DNA from: a virus
Length of the DNA stretch: 64,000 bases
IMG/VR virus record: IMGVR_UViG_3300031227_000023
Location: 25,916-89,915 of that record
Direction: 5' to 3' (one strand)
Positions 18,557-27,700 of the stretch are shown one piece after another; position 1 is the stretch's first letter; every line of letters starts with the position of its first letter. A model generated the notes under the pieces. It was not told the origin of the DNA. It ran no database searches and saw only the letters and a list, made by a program, of their open reading frames with translations. The position numbers were made by a program, and so were the translations under genes.

Positions 18557-19053
18557 TGCTGCTGCCTGTCATCAATAGTGATTGCCAAAATATTCCGCTT
18601 GGGATTATGCAACGCCAACCCGTAACTGTCGGGCACCGCCTTCACAACGTATTGCCCCGGTGGGTTTGTGAATGTTTCAATCAACGTTCCATCCTTCTGA
18701 TACAACGCCGCAATTCGATCACCGGGTTTGATCAATGCCCGGCCATCAGTCCCAACCAAGCCGTTCCGTTCCAACCACTTAAAATGCGCAAGATACACCG
18801 TGCGGGTCTTTGGAGTCTGCCCACCCGCCATCTGCTGCTGTTCGTTGACCCGTTCTGTATGGATCTGAACAGGCACCCGCACTTCAGCCATTTCCCTGCG
18901 GCTGGATTGGCCAACAGGATTCCCCGCCACTGCGGTTTTGATTGGTTCCCGGAAATCTTCATCGTACCCACCACCGACAACATCAGCAGTGGCTTGGGTA
19001 TCCAGCCTGCACACCCCAATTAAAAATTTGCTAATCAACCGTCCTCTTGGCAT
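18553..19053 (-). CDS. Head-tail connector region protein, unknown family
   Basis: 166 residues from ATG 19053, with AGG eight bases upstream; a GTG at 19062 would also be possible. Beta-rich, with RALIKPGDRIAALYQKDGTLIETF and PPGQYVVKAVPDSYGLALHNPKRN, similar in style to small head-closure or stopper proteins. Position between the adaptor-like and gp10-like genes supports a head-completion role, but I do not recognise the family. Confidence 0.6.
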   Translation of the reverse strand: MPRGRLISKFLIGVCRLDTQATADVVGGGYDEDFREPIKTAVAGNPVGQSSRREMAEVRVPVQIHTERVNEQQQMAGGQTPKTRTVYLAHFKWLERNGLVGTDGRALIKPGDRIAALYQKDGTLIETFTNPPGQYVVKAVPDSYGLALHNPKRNILAITIDDRQQQ

Positions 19054-19535
19054 GTGGCACACCTTTGAAGATTTATGACTTTTTTAATTGCACGCAGCAA
19101 TCCGTCATATTTTGCCAACTCTGAATTGCTGTAAGCAATCGCAAGCACGCCTGCCCGCGCCTGATCACAATCAATCCAGAATTCAAATCTTCCATTGGTC
19201 TGCTTGTTGGCCCGCAGCAACGCATGACCCTTGGCCATCATGAACGCTGCAAGTGCTAAATCTTCCACTTTTATACCACACGAACCGCCTTGACGCATAA
19301 CATTAGTGCCACTCCCAAACCTGACCGCGTGCCGTAACTCTTGCACCCGTTGGTCAAATTGAAAGCATGCCCCGTTGCGCCACTTATCCTTGGCTTCACT
19401 GTGCAGCAGATCGTTTTCATCAAACACAAAGTCATGCTTTTCACGCCTTGACTGCGCCAACTCCACGCCCTTCAACGGAACCCCTTCAAGCAACAGCCAC
19501 GCGGCAAACCCGATTGAATGCGTATGGTATATCAC
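19035..19535 (-). CDS. DUF5659-like small protein, copy 2
   Basis: 166 residues with a GTG start overlapping the upstream TGA (GTGA). The C-terminal ~75 residues (KVEDLALAAFMMAKGHALL...NGRFEFWIDCDQ...AYSNSELAKYDGLLRAIKKVINL) align with the protein at 21045-21512 (DLGLAAWMIVNDVKLV...AYRFIFDDP...NYTNSECTGFDACMRALKRLVNL). Both fit the DUF5659 pattern of phage and bacterial small proteins. Function is unknown. The two copies flank the adaptor gene. Confidence 0.7.
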   Translation of the reverse strand: MIYHTHSIGFAAWLLLEGVPLKGVELAQSRREKHDFVFDENDLLHSEAKDKWRNGACFQFDQRVQELRHAVRFGSGTNVMRQGGSCGIKVEDLALAAFMMAKGHALLRANKQTNGRFEFWIDCDQARAGVLAIAYSNSELAKYDGLLRAIKKVINLQRCATCQEDG

Positions 19536-20584
19536 ACAACCCCCATTTCTGTTGGCCTATGAAACTGCGCAATAACATCATCAATTTCGGGATCACCAGT
19601 GGGGTAAGAATTGACATTGCTGCCCTGCCCCGCGCCCGCCCGTGGGGCAAAGGAAACTGACTGTGTTTTTGTTTTGATAGAACTGACCCTGTGCGCTTCA
19701 CGCCTGTCTTCCATTTCATCCGGGTCATCAAATGTCGGCAGCATGCGCCACACGATCTTCACCGCTGCATCACGCAATTCTTGGGGTGGCGTGTTCACCA
19801 CCAAAATATTATCCTCATCTTCATACACTTCCGTGTACCCGAACACACCCTTGACTTCCACGTTGTGCCTGCCTTCAGGAAATTTGTACGCGGGATCGTA
19901 GAAGGCAATGTGCGGATCTGCACGGTCATCTTCCAGCGTGTTCCTGTTCCTGATGTGCCGGTTGCCAACCCGCATCACTTCATCATCAACATCCCACACC
20001 GGATCATAATCCTTGTCTAAATAATTCACTTCTTCCAACGCATCAATCGGGTGCCTGAACGGCAGCCGGTCCATGCCGTTGCCATCGAACCGGGCCACGA
20101 TGTACCGCAGATCAAAGATGTTTGCCGTGGCCCTGTAAATCAGGCTTGTTGCTGCCTGCAACTTGCTGCCAACTTCAGCATCCGTGGCATCAGCTTCAGC
20201 AATTCCCCAATTCCTGACATCCTGAACCGTGGCCACCTGCTGCCTGTACCGGTTGGCACCCGGATCTGCCACGCACAATTCATACCCGTGTGTGGTCCAT
20301 TCATCTGCTGCCGCAATCTTCCACCGAACCGCAACCAAGTAGTGCCCCTTGTCAGCATCAGCCGGAACAGTCCATGGGATCACGTACCGGCCAACGCCCA
20401 ACAGGGTGGCACTCAAATCAATAACAGCCCAATCAACCACTTCGGTCAGGCCAGTGGCTTCACGAAGGAACACCTTGAAGTCAGCAGAACTTGCAGCCTG
20501 CAAGAATCCGTTCGCATCCATTGCAAAAAACCACAACCTTGGATTGGTTGTGGATACCACTTCGCTCTGCTTCAGGTGTTCCAT
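19532..20584 (-). CDS. Head-tail connector (adaptor, gp6-like) protein
   Basis: 350 residues. The C-terminal half has adaptor features: DVRNWGIAEADATDAEVGSKL...AATSLIYRATANIFDLR, PIDALEEVNYL, GVFGYTE, TPPQELRDAAVKIVWRML. This is the helical DUF/gp6-like fold that docks beneath the portal. The N-terminal ~110 residues form an extra beta domain (LLGVGRYVIPWTVPADADKGHYLVAVRWK), unusual for short adaptors. Gene order after capsid genes fits. Confidence 0.75.
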   Translation of the reverse strand: MEHLKQSEVVSTTNPRLWFFAMDANGFLQAASSADFKVFLREATGLTEVVDWAVIDLSATLLGVGRYVIPWTVPADADKGHYLVAVRWKIAAADEWTTHGYELCVADPGANRYRQQVATVQDVRNWGIAEADATDAEVGSKLQAATSLIYRATANIFDLRYIVARFDGNGMDRLPFRHPIDALEEVNYLDKDYDPVWDVDDEVMRVGNRHIRNRNTLEDDRADPHIAFYDPAYKFPEGRHNVEVKGVFGYTEVYEDEDNILVVNTPPQELRDAAVKIVWRMLPTFDDPDEMEDRREAHRVSSIKTKTQSVSFAPRAGAGQGSNVNSYPTGDPEIDDVIAQFHRPTEMGVV

Positions 20585-20597
20585 GTTCGATGCTCCG

Positions 20598-21032
20598 TTA
20601 TTTCTTCGCCGGGTCTGAATCTAAACCATTCAGCTGCCCATGGATGACTCCCGGTGCCACTTCAACTGCATCCATTGTGTCTTCCCCGGCCTGCGGTTGT
20701 CCACTTTCCGCTGCCTGCGCTTCTTCAGCAGCAGCCTTGTGCAAGCTAATCATATTGAACAGCACGCCCCTGAAATTGCTGAACCCTGTGTGAAGCCCGG
20801 TGACAACCGCATGTCTTAACGGGGCAACAGCAGACTGCGGCAACTGGCCACCATGCATCTTCAGGCTGATGTTTTCTGCAATCTCCTTTTCTTGGAATTC
20901 AACCAAAAACGCACACATGGCATCGAACAGCACAACCTGTTCCGTTGTAAGCGTTGGTCCGCCCAACGCAGCCTTCAGCCTGTCCTTCAACGGGGCAGCA
21001 TCAGGTGCCTGCGCCTTCTTTTCTTCCGACAT
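20598..21032 (-). CDS. Helical structural-module protein, unknown
   Basis: 144 residues, mainly helical (LTTEQVVLFDAMCAFLVEFQEKEIAENIS), with a Gln/Ala/Glu-rich region near residues 100-120. Preceded by a clear GAAGGG ribosome site. It lies between the two DUF5659-like genes and the adaptor gene. No family recognised. Confidence 0.65.
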   Translation of the reverse strand: MSEEKKAQAPDAAPLKDRLKAALGGPTLTTEQVVLFDAMCAFLVEFQEKEIAENISLKMHGGQLPQSAVAPLRHAVVTGLHTGFSNFRGVLFNMISLHKAAAEEAQAAESGQPQAGEDTMDAVEVAPGVIHGQLNGLDSDPAKK

Positions 21033-21044
21033 GGGTCTTTCCCT

Positions 21045-21512
21045 TCATAAATTTACAAGACGCTTCAGGGCACGCATGCATGCGTCAAACCCTGTGCATT
21101 CACTGTTGGTGTAATTAATCGCAAGCCGCTTCCACAGGCTGCCGCCCGGATCGTCAAAAATAAACCGGTACGCGCCACGATTCGGCTTACACGCAACCAC
21201 CAACTTCACATCGTTCACGATCATCCATGCAGCCAATCCCAAGTCACTGGCAATCACCTGCCCACGTTCAGCATCACGGTACTGTGGATTTGACTGCGCA
21301 ATTTCACGCAGGGTGCGCACTTCCCTATCGTACCGGAACAGATCGCGTGAAGCATATGCACCAATATCAGATTCCCACTTCCGTTGCTCGCTTGGCAGGA
21401 ATGTGAAAGTATACCTGTAACGGTCATCCATCACGGCATCCTTCAGCATCCAACCAAGCTGCAACAAGAAGGAAGCAACCCCAAGATTCGTGGTTTGTAA
21501 TTGATCAGCCAT
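21045..21512 (-). CDS. DUF5659-like small protein, copy 1
   Basis: 155 residues, paralogous in its last ~70 residues to the protein at 19035-19535 (see there). The N-terminal half (LGVASFLLQLGWMLKDAV, YTFTFLPSEQRKWESD) also fits a repeated version of the same domain, so the protein may contain two degenerate copies. Function unknown; retained within the head-tail joining gene block. Confidence 0.7.
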   Translation of the reverse strand: MADQLQTTNLGVASFLLQLGWMLKDAVMDDRYRYTFTFLPSEQRKWESDIGAYASRDLFRYDREVRTLREIAQSNPQYRDAERGQVIASDLGLAAWMIVNDVKLVVACKPNRGAYRFIFDDPGGSLWKRLAINYTNSECTGFDACMRALKRLVNL

Positions 21513-21519
21513 TGGGTTC

Positions 21520-22269
21520 CTATCCCTTCGTGGTGGACGCCTTGCGTTTGGCCGGTGCTTTTCGTTTGGCCTTGGCCGGGGCCCTTTTCTTTGCCACAGG
21601 CTTCACGACCGGGGGGGAAGCAGGGGCAGGGGCAACCGCTTCAGCCAACGTGCCCGCATCTTGCGTGGCACCGTGATCAACCAATTCCCCTTTCTCGTTC
21701 ACTTCAACCATCTTCGGTGTGGAAGCACGGGATGCCCGCGCCCCAAGGTCTGTGTTTTCATTCAACGTCACTTCATCCAACCCCGCATCCCAATCCTTAC
21801 TGCCGTCCACTTCACCCTTCACCACCTCGCTTGTGCGGGTTGGAACATCCGGGTGGACTTGTTCCGGTTCCGGCAACGCCTGCACAACACCGGGAAGGTC
21901 CGCACCCGGCCCAACCAAGTCACGTGTCCGGCCAACAGGGCTGGCCTTGATTACCACCGGGGCAGCAGCGGGTTCATCCTGGAAATCAACAGCACTTTCA
22001 GGATTACCCTGCGGAATAAACCCGGCCTGCTGCATCTGCTTCCTGCGCCGTTCCTTGATTTGTTCCTGCAATTCTGCCGGGGTGATGGACTCGAAAACCG
22101 GCAGACTGTCAGGGTCAGCGGGGTTGGTCAGTGCCGTTTTCAGGTAAGGAACAACCCCCGCATCAACCGTGTACCACCCCTTGTCTTTGTGAAAAATCGT
22201 TGACCCAATCGTGTACGTTTTACACTTGGCCTGCACCCTGATCCGCACCAACAGTTTGTCTTGTCCCAT
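21520..22269 (-). CDS. Virion-region protein with basic Lys/Ala/Pro tail, paralog of next upstream gene
   Basis: 249 residues from the second ATG (22269), which sits 8 bases after GGAG. The N-terminal ~70 residues (KCKTYTIGSTIFHKDKGWYTVD...NPADPDSLPVFE) match the N-terminus of the protein at 22329-22724. The rest is low-complexity, ending in a strongly basic KKRAPAKAKRKAPAKRK tail like those of DNA- or capsid-interior-binding proteins. A virion role is inferred from the neighbours. Confidence 0.65.
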   Translation of the reverse strand: MGQDKLLVRIRVQAKCKTYTIGSTIFHKDKGWYTVDAGVVPYLKTALTNPADPDSLPVFESITPAELQEQIKERRRKQMQQAGFIPQGNPESAVDFQDEPAAAPVVIKASPVGRTRDLVGPGADLPGVVQALPEPEQVHPDVPTRTSEVVKGEVDGSKDWDAGLDEVTLNENTDLGARASRASTPKMVEVNEKGELVDHGATQDAGTLAEAVAPAPASPPVVKPVAKKRAPAKAKRKAPAKRKASTTKG

Positions 22270-22328
22270 CGTCATTGCTCCTTCTTATTTCACAATGCCA
22301 CGTTCACAACGAACGCAGCCAACCATCT

Positions 22329-22724
22329 TCAATTAACATCATTCCGAACCCCCGGAACAACAACAGGCACGCCACCACGCCCACCCATTGCAGTCAGCCC
22401 GCCAATACTATAAACAGGCTTTGCTGTGGCCACCCACGCAGCCATTTTCCTGCCACCCGTGCCAGTTGCACGCGGCAAGTCTTGCTTCGCTTTGCCATCT
22501 TCCACAACACCGGCACGTTCAGGTTCAACGGCAACGGCTATTTTCTCTTGCGATCTGACTTCAAACACCGCACCGCTGTCAGGATTTGAAGGATTCACCA
22601 ACACTCCACGGAACACTTCAGCCGCACTATCTTCCACCACGAACCATCCCGCACCCTTGTGGTAAACCCTGCCACCCATCGTGTATGTTTTACATTTCAT
22701 GTCCGGCTTGATTCGTACCTGCAT
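22329..22724 (-). CDS. Small virion-region protein, paralog of downstream gene
   Basis: 131 residues from ATG 22724, 14 bases past the upstream stop; the longer frame to 22784 lies inside that gene. KCKTYTMGGRVYHKGAGWFVVED...NPSNPDSGAVFEV repeats the N-terminal domain of the protein at 21520-22269. The C-terminus is short and lacks the basic tail. The pair looks like a tandem duplication of one small domain. Confidence 0.65.
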   Translation of the reverse strand: MQVRIKPDMKCKTYTMGGRVYHKGAGWFVVEDSAAEVFRGVLVNPSNPDSGAVFEVRSQEKIAVAVEPERAGVVEDGKAKQDLPRATGTGGRKMAAWVATAKPVYSIGGLTAMGGRGGVPVVVPGVRNDVN

Positions 22725-22737
22725 GGATCTGCCTGCT

Positions 22738-23682
22738 TTATTTTCGATCAGCAACAACAAACAATTCAACGCCATCACTGCCAAGGTGCAGCACTTCTTT
22801 CTGTGTCACATTCTTCAATACTTCTTCCAACAAATCCTTCCCAATAGCACCACCGACAAACAAAAATTTTGTTTCCTGAATCATGCAATTCAACCGGTTC
22901 CTTGCCAGTTCAATTTCACCACTGCCAAGCACCCGATCCAAAACGCCAACACAGACAGCAACTACAGCCCTGCGCGGGATTCCATTATCTTCAAACACAT
23001 CACCATGCCTGTATGATACAAGCGAATCAAAGACCCAATTTAAATGCTCTGCCACAGCCCGCTTCTGCGGATCTTTTTCAATTCCAATCACACTAAAGCC
23101 AATCTCTTGCAGCATCCTGCTTTTCCCACCAGTGCTCGACCCAACGTCATACGCACGCCCCGCACGCAAATTGTTTTCGTTGCAGAAACGATGAACATGT
23201 TGAAACCACCCGGACGAATTCACAACATCCCAATCGCCAAAGGCAGGATGATCAATCTGTTCCCGCAGTACATGCCCGTTCTGAAATTGCACCAACCTGT
23301 CTTCCAAATCAACCCACATCTGATTCACTTGCTTGACTTCAACCGGAACAGGAAGCCCGCAAACAATGAACCGGCCACTTCTATGATGCCCGTCGAGCAT
23401 TTCATATTGCCCATTCCCGTGCAAAATAGCTGGTGCAGCAAATTCCGAATCTATCTCTTCGCCTTGAAGCGCACGCAAGGCTTCAATTCTTCCCACCGCT
23501 TCATCTTCTGTCATCCCGTATGCACCACGTATCGCCTTGAAATACGTTGTTGATCGGTAATCACCACCACTTTCCAATGCCCGGTAAACATCACACACGG
23601 CAAGATTTGCAGCATTCCCCCGCCTTGCTCCGTCAATGCTTAACCACCGTACGGGAACTTGATGAATGATGCGCTCTGTCAT
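22738..23682 (-). CDS. ParB-like domain fused to SAM-dependent methyltransferase-like domain, copy 2
   Basis: 314 residues. Residues ~8-120 form a ParB/sulfiredoxin-type domain with the motif YEMLDGHHR (97-101 DGHHR) and LPVPVEV. Residues ~160-314 form a Rossmann methyltransferase-like domain with a motif I of AYDVGSSTGGKS (~178-188) and acidic GIEKD. It overlaps its upstream paralog by ATGA and lies downstream of the giant glycosyltransferase. Methylation of a small molecule or glycan is possible; the substrate is unknown. Confidence 0.7.
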   Translation of the reverse strand: MTERIIHQVPVRWLSIDGARRGNAANLAVCDVYRALESGGDYRSTTYFKAIRGAYGMTEDEAVGRIEALRALQGEEIDSEFAAPAILHGNGQYEMLDGHHRSGRFIVCGLPVPVEVKQVNQMWVDLEDRLVQFQNGHVLREQIDHPAFGDWDVVNSSGWFQHVHRFCNENNLRAGRAYDVGSSTGGKSRMLQEIGFSVIGIEKDPQKRAVAEHLNWVFDSLVSYRHGDVFEDNGIPRRAVVAVCVGVLDRVLGSGEIELARNRLNCMIQETKFLFVGGAIGKDLLEEVLKNVTQKEVLHLGSDGVELFVVADRK

Positions 23683-24716
23683 TTCTTTAATATTCCAGGC
23701 TTGGCCAACGCAAAAACATCACGCTTTTCCGTCTGCCCGATGTGAACAACTTCCCTGTTGGTCACTTCACCAAGCCACTTCATGTATGGTTCTGTCTCAA
23801 AGGAAACAATCGACTTGTTCAAGGAAACGTCACCAACAGCACCACCATCAGTGATGAATACCCGTGTTTCCTGCACCATGCGCTTCAGCCGGTCAATCAC
23901 AAGCTGATGATACCCTTGGCCAAGAAACCGGTGCAGCACACTGACACACACAGTCAACGCTGCCCCACCCCCGTGTGGTGGCACGCCTGTTTCATTGGTC
24001 AAGTCGCCACTCCGGTACGATACAAGCGAATCAAAAATCCAATTGCAATACGATGCCACAGCACGCGCATTGTCATCAATTTCCACGCCGATCACGCTGA
24101 AACCAAGCCCGCGCAACATCCTGCTGATGTGCCCCGTGCAAGATCCAAGATCCCACGCCGTGCCCGCGCTGCCTTCATTCACACTAAACATCTCTTGATA
24201 AACAAGCCAATCCTTGATCAATTCCGTGCGCCTGCCTGACCTGTCAATTTCCCAATCCCTGAATTCAGGATGTTCAATCGGCTGATACAGCAACCGCCTT
24301 CCACTATAAATTCTTTCCAACCGATCCTTGAACGCAAGCCACATCGGGTCAACCTGATTCAAATCAACGGGAATTTCAGTGTGCCCATCAACGATCATCT
24401 TGCAAACCCGGTGATGGGCATCACGAAGTTCATAGACACCATTGGCGTGCAGGATCACAGGCGCAGCAAAGTCTTCCCATATTTCAGATTCAAACAAACC
24501 CCGCAGCTTGTTGATCCGCGCCCGTGCCTGTTCAGGCGACATGCCCAACCCATCAGTGATCACTTTGAAATATTCCGAACCTTCCCCGGATTCGCCACGC
24601 TTCATTGCCCGGAACAAACCACAAGCCGCCAACTCTGTTGGCACCGTCCCCAAGGCACCTTCAACACGCAGCCACGGAACGGGAACAAGATATTTTTCGC
24701 CCATATCAATCACCAT
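23679..24716 (-). CDS. ParB-like domain fused to SAM-dependent methyltransferase-like domain, copy 1
   Basis: 345 residues from ATG 24716 (AGGA six bases upstream), overlapping the glycosyltransferase stop. Same two-domain layout as the next gene: a ParB-like part with ELRDAHHR, where A replaces the usual G, and a methyltransferase-like part with AWDLGSCTGHISRML and GVEID. The two proteins align along their length (YEL/YEM...HHR, RMLRGLGFSVIGVE/RMLQEIGFSVIGIE, NWIFDSLVSYRSGD/NWVFDSLVSYRHGD), so they are tandem paralogs. Translational coupling to the glycosyltransferase suggests a joint pathway. Confidence 0.72.
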   Translation of the reverse strand: MVIDMGEKYLVPVPWLRVEGALGTVPTELAACGLFRAMKRGESGEGSEYFKVITDGLGMSPEQARARINKLRGLFESEIWEDFAAPVILHANGVYELRDAHHRVCKMIVDGHTEIPVDLNQVDPMWLAFKDRLERIYSGRRLLYQPIEHPEFRDWEIDRSGRRTELIKDWLVYQEMFSVNEGSAGTAWDLGSCTGHISRMLRGLGFSVIGVEIDDNARAVASYCNWIFDSLVSYRSGDLTNETGVPPHGGGAALTVCVSVLHRFLGQGYHQLVIDRLKRMVQETRVFITDGGAVGDVSLNKSIVSFETEPYMKWLGEVTNREVVHIGQTEKRDVFALAKPGILKK

Positions 24717-27700
24717 GTTTTTCCTGTGAAGTGCCGAACCAATGCCCACCCTGGAAGATTATCGTATTCACTAAACCGTTTTTCTTGATCAACAACATCA
24801 GCAGCCATGCCAGCAATCGCACCACTCAGGGCATACCAATCATACACATCCCCTGTACGCCTGAACCGTTCCAATATCTTCCCAACTGCCCCATGCACCC
24901 ACGTCATTGATTCAGGCCGGAAACGGGCTTTCTGCGCCAAGCTGAAATAACGCTCATAAATTCCAAGCAACGTCCACTTCGGGCTGTGCTGCCCAAGTAT
25001 CCCACAATGGATCGGGTCAACATGGTGCAGAACGTTTGCAACAGCGACCCTTCCCCCATCCTCTTGCAACTTTTTCATTTGCCCAACGTCGCAAGACAGG
25101 CCATCTGTGAACGTGTATTTTCTGATCAAGTCTGCATCATACGCCTTCACCCCAAAAATTGCCCGCCCAAGATGCACATCCCACAACCCCGCGCACGCAA
25201 TGGCAACATCATCTGTTTCGTTGATCATCCGGAACAGCGTGGCAATGGCGTTGGGATACAACACCATGTCATCATCAACTTGCACAAAATACTTTGTTTT
25301 GCACCGATCAATCATCTGCTGAAAGGCAGCACTCATTGGTTCAATATTCTTGATTTCCCTGACAGCGAACCGCGCCGTTTGCCCATGCAAAGCTTCCACC
25401 ACATCGCTGTAATTAATCCCTCCCGTTGTCACAACGAACACTGTAAGCATTTCAGTCAAGTCATACGACCGGGCAAAATCAGGAATCAAACAGTGCTTCC
25501 GAACAGCCTTGAACGAGACCGGGGCAGGGGCAGGCGTGGAAGGAACAGGCACCATCGCACCTTCACCACTTTTCGCTTTTCCTTTTTCCGTTTCCACAAC
25601 CCGGCACAATTCACGCAACGACTCTGCCCTAATTGACCAATCCCACGCACGGACCATTTCCGCACGGTTCGCACGACCCATTGCAGGAAGCAAGTGCCGG
25701 TTGTCACGCAACCGAACCAACTCCTTCTGCACCGCTTCAACCGTCCTATCCACAATGATTGCACCGCTGGAAAAAACTTCCGGGGCAATGCCGGTGCGCG
25801 TGCTTATCCACGCCCGCCCGCAGGCTGCCGCTTCAAGCAACATATTGGGGGTGCCTTCAATCCATTCCTGCGAACAGCACAGCACCACATCAACGCCTGC
25901 GTAAAACTCAGGCATTTCTTCAATCGGACGCCACCTGTCTTTCCTGTCTGCCATCACAAGTTCAACACCATCAACGCCATCAATTGCAGCATGCAACAAT
26001 GGCATGCCCTTCACATCAGCCCAACGCCAATCAGTATTTGTGGACCCTGCCCACCCCACACGCAGCGGCGTGTCATTCAAATCGGTGCGGTATTCACTGA
26101 ACCGGAACAGGCCGGTATCAACCCCATCTTGACAGAATCCAAACTGATGTTCACCAACCGCATACCCAATTTCAGAACTGACAATCCGAAACAGATTGAA
26201 GTTGGCAAACATATGATAAGGGGTGAACTTCAAGCCTGCCACCAACTGTTCGCGTTCCCACGTTCCCACACCCCACGTGGCTGCATCATAGTGCGCAATG
26301 ATCACAGCGGTGTGTGGACCCAACTTGTCTTTGATGTCTGCAAGTGCTGCATACCACATCAGAACAACAATATCATAATCAAGCACCGCAACATCGGGCA
26401 ATTCAAGCAGTGACAGCCTGTCAACAATAAATTCATCAGACAGGAACCGGGCTTGCTGTTGTGCTATTCTGGAAAATGCCCAATTAGGACGGTCATACAC
26501 GATCAGCACACGCTTTTTCCCGCCACCTGAACAACCACCCGTGGAAGCACAAGCAACAGGGGATTCAACTTCCCCTGCACAATCACATTCATTTCCAACC
26601 ACGCCACCCCCGTCAACTGCCCCGATCTGCACCGCAGGCTTGCCGCTGTGGCCGTCACTGCCATCAGCAGGAACATCTGGCAGCACATCTTCACACTTGG
26701 CCTTCACGGGCAAAATACGAAGGTTCAAATTCCTCTTGGCCAGTGCTGTTCCAAACTTTCCAACCTTCAACCACGCTTCGCCACGTCCGATCTGTTCCAC
26801 TTCATCCATCAGCCGGAACCATTCACCAAACCCACCCTTGTACGTTTTCACTGCGAACGGATACCCCGCCAACCCATGCATGGAAGGCACGTGGAATTTT
26901 CCAGCCCGTGCTTTGCACCCCAACGTCACCACGGGGCAACCCAACCGGATCACATCCAACACCGTGCTGCCCCATGACTCTTCCACCAACGGGTTCACAA
27001 ACCCCGTGGCCTGTGACAGCACGTTGCCGATATTTTCCACATCAGCAGCAGCGTGGAACCGGAACTGCGCAGTGCCCGCCCCACGGAACAGTTCAGGCTG
27101 CCCACCGGAACCGTACACCCACAGCAATGAATCCGGGTGCTTAGGCGCATAGTGCTTCTTCCAGCTATTCACGAACCGGACCACCTGCGAATTGATCACC
27201 CCCGCGTACACCCACAAGTGCTTACCACTCCGGACCAATTGCCGGGCTTCAACATCAGCCTGCCCAACAGCCAACCTGCGAACAGGAAGCACGCACGGCT
27301 TCACATCCATCCATGGGTAACGCTTTTCCAATTGGCCAGCATATGGGGTGAACGGGGTGAATACCCTTGCGCCTTCCAGCGCACTGCGCACATCGTTCCG
27401 TTCAAACCAACCATCAGGCATCAGCGGAATGATCACGGTGTGATCAGGCCACGGCACCAACTCGTCATTGACAGCGGGAAACACGGTCAAGTTCCCATCG
27501 AACCCACCCCACACAGTATCAGCATCAGACGCCACACCCGGCCTGCACCAACGCTTGGCACCGTGCCGCACCGGCAACACGTCCTGCGCCAACAGATCAT
27601 CAGCAACGGCTTCCACCACTTCCACATGATCAGGGTTTGGATACACGCCACGATCCGCAGCGAACCTTCCCGTGACAACAAACTTGCGCCGCTCCGCATC

